The notes beneath the pieces are model-generated. The model saw nothing but the letters and a program-made list of their open reading frames with translations, was not told where the DNA came from and did no database searches. Shown piece after piece: positions 61,234 to 64,000 of a stretch of DNA of 64,000 bases. The DNA lies in the NCBI RefSeq assembly GCF_000429485.1, contig NZ_AUBY01000009.1, positions 124,001-188,000 of the forward strand, written 5' to 3'. Every line of letters begins with the position of its first letter. The first letter of the stretch is position 1. The stretch is from Aliagarivorans marinus DSM 23064. Its GTDB lineage: Bacteria; Pseudomonadota; Gammaproteobacteria; Enterobacterales; Celerinatantimonadaceae. The translations under genes and the position numbers were made by a program.

Positions 61234-62511
61234 ATGGCGCGCGATGACAACGCTTCGTACTATTGGGCTTCGGCCAATCAACAGTTTGATTTAGACCCTC
61301 TGCGCGGCGAACAGCAGTTCGATGTGGCGGTGGTGGGTGCCGGTATCACCGGCCTGACTAGCGCCTTAGCGCTGGCCGAGCGTGGCTACAAGGTGTGTGT
61401 ATTGGAAGGCCAAACGGTGGGCTTTGGCGCATCGGGGCGCAGTGGCGGACAAGCGATTTTTGGTTGGGCGGCCGAGCAAGATACTTTGGAAAAACTGGTG
61501 GGCAAGCAAGATGCCCGCACACTGTGGGAGTTAGCGTTGGAAGGACTGGCGCTGACCAAGCAGAACATCGCCAAGTACCATATCGACTGCGACTGGCAAG
61601 ACGGCATGGCGCATCTGGGGATCAAGCCGCGGCATGCGCTGGATCTGGAGGAGTGGTTTCACAGCCTGACCGAAGACTATGGCTATCAAGGGCTCGAGCT
61701 GTGGGACAAGCAACAGCTCGAGCAGCAGCTCGGCAGTACTCGCTACAACAGCGCGATTTTCGATCCCAACAGTGGCCATCTGCACCCCTTAAATTACACC
61801 CTTGGCTTGGCCAAGGCGGCGCTCGACGCTGGCGTGAGCATCTTTGAGCACTCGCCGGTAAGCAAGCTTGAACGAGGCGCATCGACTTGCCTACACACTG
61901 CGCAAGGGCAAGTGCGTTGCCAGCATGTGGTATTGGCGTGCAATGCCTATATGCAGGGGCTGGAGTCGAAGCTGGAGTCAAAGGTGATGCCGGTGGGCAC
62001 CTATATCTGCGCCACCAAGCCATTGGGGCAAGAGCGCGCCGAGCAGCTAATTCGCAACAATATGGCGGTGTGCGATATCAACTTCGTACTGGATTACTAC
62101 CGCCGCTCGGCCGACCATCGCATGCTGTTTGGCGGGCGGGTTAGCTATTCCGGTGTGGCGCCGCGCGATCTAGCCGCCACCATGGCCAAGCGGATGCGCT
62201 GGGTGTTCCCGCAGCTAAGTCATGACGAGGTGGAGTTTGCCTGGGGCGGCAATGTGGCAATTACCATGAATCGCGCGCCCCACTTTGGCCGACTGGAGGA
62301 TAACATCTACTTTGCCCAAGGCTTTTCCGGCCACGGTATCGCAGCGACGGCGCTGGCCGGCTCTTTGATGGCCGAAGCGGTCGCCGGCACCGCCGAGCGA
62401 TTGGATGTATTCGAGAAGATCCCCCACTATCCCTTCCCCGGCGGGCGTTTACTGCGCACGCCTGCGCTAGTGTTGGCAATGGCCTACTACCGGATTCGGG
62501 ATCTGCTTTAA
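61234..62511 (+). CDS. puuB: Gamma-glutamylputrescine oxidoreductase PuuB
   Basis: 425 residues, FAD-dependent amine oxidase of the DAO family. FAD motif DVAVVGAGITGLTSALALAE at about residues 30-49, GASGRSGGQAIFGW as in PuuB/OrdL, and a C-terminal GFSGHGIAATALAG. It oxidises gamma-glutamylputrescine to the aldehyde that PuuC then oxidises. AGGAGG before the ATG; same operon as puuA. Confidence 0.9.
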   Translation: MARDDNASYYWASANQQFDLDPLRGEQQFDVAVVGAGITGLTSALALAERGYKVCVLEGQTVGFGASGRSGGQAIFGWAAEQDTLEKLVGKQDARTLWELALEGLALTKQNIAKYHIDCDWQDGMAHLGIKPRHALDLEEWFHSLTEDYGYQGLELWDKQQLEQQLGSTRYNSAIFDPNSGHLHPLNYTLGLAKAALDAGVSIFEHSPVSKLERGASTCLHTAQGQVRCQHVVLACNAYMQGLESKLESKVMPVGTYICATKPLGQERAEQLIRNNMAVCDINFVLDYYRRSADHRMLFGGRVSYSGVAPRDLAATMAKRMRWVFPQLSHDEVEFAWGGNVAITMNRAPHFGRLEDNIYFAQGFSGHGIAATALAGSLMAEAVAGTAERLDVFEKIPHYPFPGGRLLRTPALVLAMAYYRIRDLL

Positions 62512-62530
62512 CACGATGTGTTATCCCACC

Positions 62531-62560
62531 AAAGAGCCTCTGTTGTTAGAGGCTCTTTTC
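62531..62560 (+). terminator. Rho-independent terminator after puuB
   Basis: AAAGAGCCTCT / AGAGGCTCTTT with a GTTGTT loop and a following T, 19 bases after the puuB stop. Confidence 0.85.
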
Positions 62561-62639
62561 ATTTTCTGCGTGGGTTTTATACTGCGGGTGGGCGTCAAGC
62601 TCTAACAATTACACAACAAAAGTACTGGGAAAGTGAACA

Positions 62640-63611
62640 ATGCACAAAACTGCTATCTCTTCGCTCTATCCACAGGCAAGCCGAATGGTATACGGCTGCA
62701 TGGGGCTAGGCGGCGACTGGACTGAGAATCCCTATAACGGCGGGCATGTCGAGCAAGCGGCTGCAGCCATCGATGCGGCCATGGAAATCGGCATCAACTT
62801 CTTTGACCATGCCGATATCTACACCCGTGGCAAGGCCGAGCAAGTGTTCGGCGAGGTGCTGGCACAGCGCGCTGGCCTGCGTGAGAAGCTGATTATTCAA
62901 TCTAAATGCGGTATTCGTTTCGAAGACCAATACGGCTGCGGTCGCTACGACTGGTCGCGTGAGCATATCCTGCGCTCGGTGGAGCAAAGCCTGAATAACC
63001 TGAAGACCGACTATCTGGATATCTTGTTGCTGCACCGCCCGGATCCGCTGGCAGACGTACACGAAGTGGCCGAGGTATTCGAGCAGCTGCGCAGCCAAGG
63101 TGTGGTGAAGCACTTTGGTGTGTCAAATATGCAGGCGGCGCAGATGGCCTATCTGCAAAGTGTGCTGCCTGAGCCGCTGGTGGCGAACCAACTGGAGTTG
63201 AGTCTGTCCCACCTCGATTGGTTGGAGCAGGGCATTGGCGAGAACAATGGCTTTGGCAAGAATCTGGCGTTCACCCCGGGCACCTTGGAGTACTGTGCTC
63301 AGCATAAGGTACAGATCCAAGCATGGGGCAGCCTGTCGCAGGGGCGCTTCTCCGGTCGCCACTTCGATGATGCCTCGGACGCTGAGCGCCGCACCGCCGA
63401 GTTGGTAGCGCGTTATGCCGATGAACTAGGGGCTAGCCGAGAGGCGGTGGTACTGGCGTGGCTGATGCGCCATCCTGTTGGGATTCAGCCGGTTATCGGC
63501 TCTGCCAACGTGGATCGAATTAAGGCCTGCGCCGGTGCAGATCAGCTTGAACTGAGCCGCGAGCAATGGTATCAACTGTATGTGAGTTCTCGAGGTAATC
63601 CATTACCTTAG
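62640..63611 (+). CDS. Aldo/keto reductase (YdhF-like)
   Basis: 323 residues, NADPH-dependent oxidoreductase of the TIM-barrel AKR family. GINFFDHADIYTRGKAEQVFG carries the catalytic D and Y, KLIIQSKCGIR the catalytic K, and DILLLHRPD the H. The cofactor end VIGSANVDRIKAC is typical. It resembles E. coli YdhF, whose substrate is unknown. The ribosome site is weak (GGGAAAG). Confidence 0.86.
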   Translation: MHKTAISSLYPQASRMVYGCMGLGGDWTENPYNGGHVEQAAAAIDAAMEIGINFFDHADIYTRGKAEQVFGEVLAQRAGLREKLIIQSKCGIRFEDQYGCGRYDWSREHILRSVEQSLNNLKTDYLDILLLHRPDPLADVHEVAEVFEQLRSQGVVKHFGVSNMQAAQMAYLQSVLPEPLVANQLELSLSHLDWLEQGIGENNGFGKNLAFTPGTLEYCAQHKVQIQAWGSLSQGRFSGRHFDDASDAERRTAELVARYADELGASREAVVLAWLMRHPVGIQPVIGSANVDRIKACAGADQLELSREQWYQLYVSSRGNPLP

Positions 63612-63655
63612 AGGCTTTGCCGCGCAAGCGTTGGCGTGTTTTAAGCCGTTTGTTG

Positions 63656-63682
63656 ATTTCCTGAGCAAACAGGAAATTTTTT
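63656..63682 (+). terminator. Rho-independent terminator after aldo/keto reductase gene
   Basis: ATTTCCTG / CAGGAAAT with loop AGCAAA, then TTTTT. An outer pair of arms, AAGCCGTTT (63643-63651) and AAACGGCTT (63688-63696), encloses it. Confidence 0.8.
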
Positions 63683-63694
63683 CGAAGAAACGGC

Positions 63695-63723
63695 TTTACA
63701 AGGGGGGGCGACTTCCCTAATAT
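63695..63723 (+). promoter_or_regulatory. Promoter of tRNA operon
   Basis: TTTACA (63695-63700) and TAATAT (63718-63723) with a 17-base spacer. The G/C-rich run ACGCCTCCGCC after the -10 resembles the discriminator of stringently controlled stable-RNA promoters. Confidence 0.6.
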
Positions 63724-63742
63724 ACGCCTCCGCCAGCGTTGA

Positions 63743-63819
63743 GCACCCGTAGCTCAGCTGGATAGAGCGTCGCCCTCCGGAGGCGAAGGTCACAGGTTCG
63801 ACTCCTGTCGGGTGCGCCA
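63743..63819 (+). tRNA. tRNA-Arg (anticodon CCG)
   Basis: Full cloverleaf: acceptor GCACCCG / CGGGTGC, anticodon loop CTCCGGA with CCG (reads CGG), T-loop TTCGACT, encoded CCA. Corresponds to E. coli argX, the first gene of argX-hisR-leuT-proM. Confidence 0.96.
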
Positions 63820-63845
63820 TGTGGCAACAAGCTCTAAAAAACAAT

Positions 63846-63922
63846 GGTGGGTATAGCTCAGTTGGTAGAGCCCCGGATTGTGATTCCGGTTGTCGTGGGT
63901 TCAAATCCCATTACTCACCCCA
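63846..63922 (+). tRNA. tRNA-His (anticodon GTG)
   Basis: Acceptor GTGGGTA / TACTCAC with one G-T pair, the histidine-specific extra G at 63846, anticodon loop TTGTGAT, encoded CCA. Corresponds to E. coli hisR. Confidence 0.96.
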
Positions 63923-63925
63923 CTT

Positions 63926-64000
63926 GCGAAGGTGGTGAAATTGGTAGACACGCTAGCTTCAGGTGCTAGTGGCTTAACGGCCGTGGGGGTTCAAGTCCCC
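63926..64000 (+). tRNA. tRNA-Leu (anticodon CAG), truncated by window edge
   Basis: Begins GCGAAGG; anticodon loop TTCAGGT gives CAG. A long class II variable arm (GGCTTAACGGCC) identifies leucine. The sequence ends inside the T arm. Corresponds to E. coli leuT; a tRNA-Pro is expected next. Confidence 0.95.

Noticed and set aside
63641-63904. Minus-strand coding frame across the tRNA genes
   Set aside because: It runs antisense through tRNA-Arg and tRNA-His and has no independent support.
1-64000. CRISPR arrays, insertion sequences, prophage or defence islands
   Set aside because: No regularly spaced repeats, transposase, integrase or nuclease-helicase cassettes were seen; gene content is housekeeping, transport and catabolism.

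Overview
The window reads as ordinary chromosome of a marine-type gammaproteobacterium, most like the Shewanella/Ferrimonas/Aeromonas/Vibrio group. This rests on family-level matches: a DUF3301 protein, a DUF2058 (YaiL) protein, a YiiD-type GNAT-hotdog protein, GlpR/GlpK/GlpD, PntAB, a 418-residue YjeH, and an argX-hisR-leuT-type tRNA cluster. The species cannot be fixed from the sequence alone. I see no insertion sequence, prophage, integron, CRISPR array or origin.

Layout. Positions 1-3.8 kb hold three tandem LamB-type porin paralogues, the first cut by the window edge. The two complete ones have near-identical promoters with a CRP-like site at -41.5. 3.8-8.4 kb: a DUF945 protein, a YiiD/MadA-like acetyltransferase-thioesterase fusion and an AsmA-family protein. 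8.4-13.4 kb: glycerol catabolism (glpD, glpR, glpK) with GlpR-type operators, a perfect FNR-type palindrome before glpK, and an MBL-fold hydrolase. 13.4-24.8 kb: DUF3301, yjeH with a divergent Lrp/AsnC regulator, xanP, recG, a proline-rich secreted protein, DUF2058, a diguanylate cyclase and pntAB. 25-26.5 kb: three small unrecognised genes. 26.5-33.1 kb: a LysR/MFS pair, grxA, a DUF4250 protein, a general porin preceded by a Pho-box array, argA and a TetR regulator. 33.1-52.1 kb: an HDOD protein and three complete RND adaptor-permease pairs. The first pair carries the only outer-membrane-factor gene, and that gene is interrupted by an in-frame stop codon. A class I amidotransferase, a second TetR and puuC lie among them. 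52.2-62.5 kb: a polyamine cluster. A probable minus-strand operon runs spuB-like synthetase, spuC, potFGHI, puuR; a plus-strand pair puuA-puuB diverges from it. 62.6-64 kb: an aldo/keto reductase and the tRNA cluster Arg(CCG)-His-Leu(CAG), cut by the window edge.

How the parts work together. Imported putrescine (PotFGHI) can follow the transaminase route (SpuC) or the gamma-glutamyl route (two synthetases, PuuB, PuuC) under PuuR. No clear PuuD or PuuE is present here. Glycerol is taken through GlpK and GlpD under GlpR and perhaps FNR. Porin supply appears to follow carbon state (CRP at the LamB genes) and phosphate state (Pho boxes at the general porin).

The strongest new leads are regulatory: the twin class II CRP promoters, the 11-bp-period Pho-box array, the glp operators, and the 15-bp palindrome between yjeH and its Lrp-type neighbour. 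The interrupted outer-membrane factor beside three RND pumps is the main structural oddity. No clearly novel multi-gene system was recognised.
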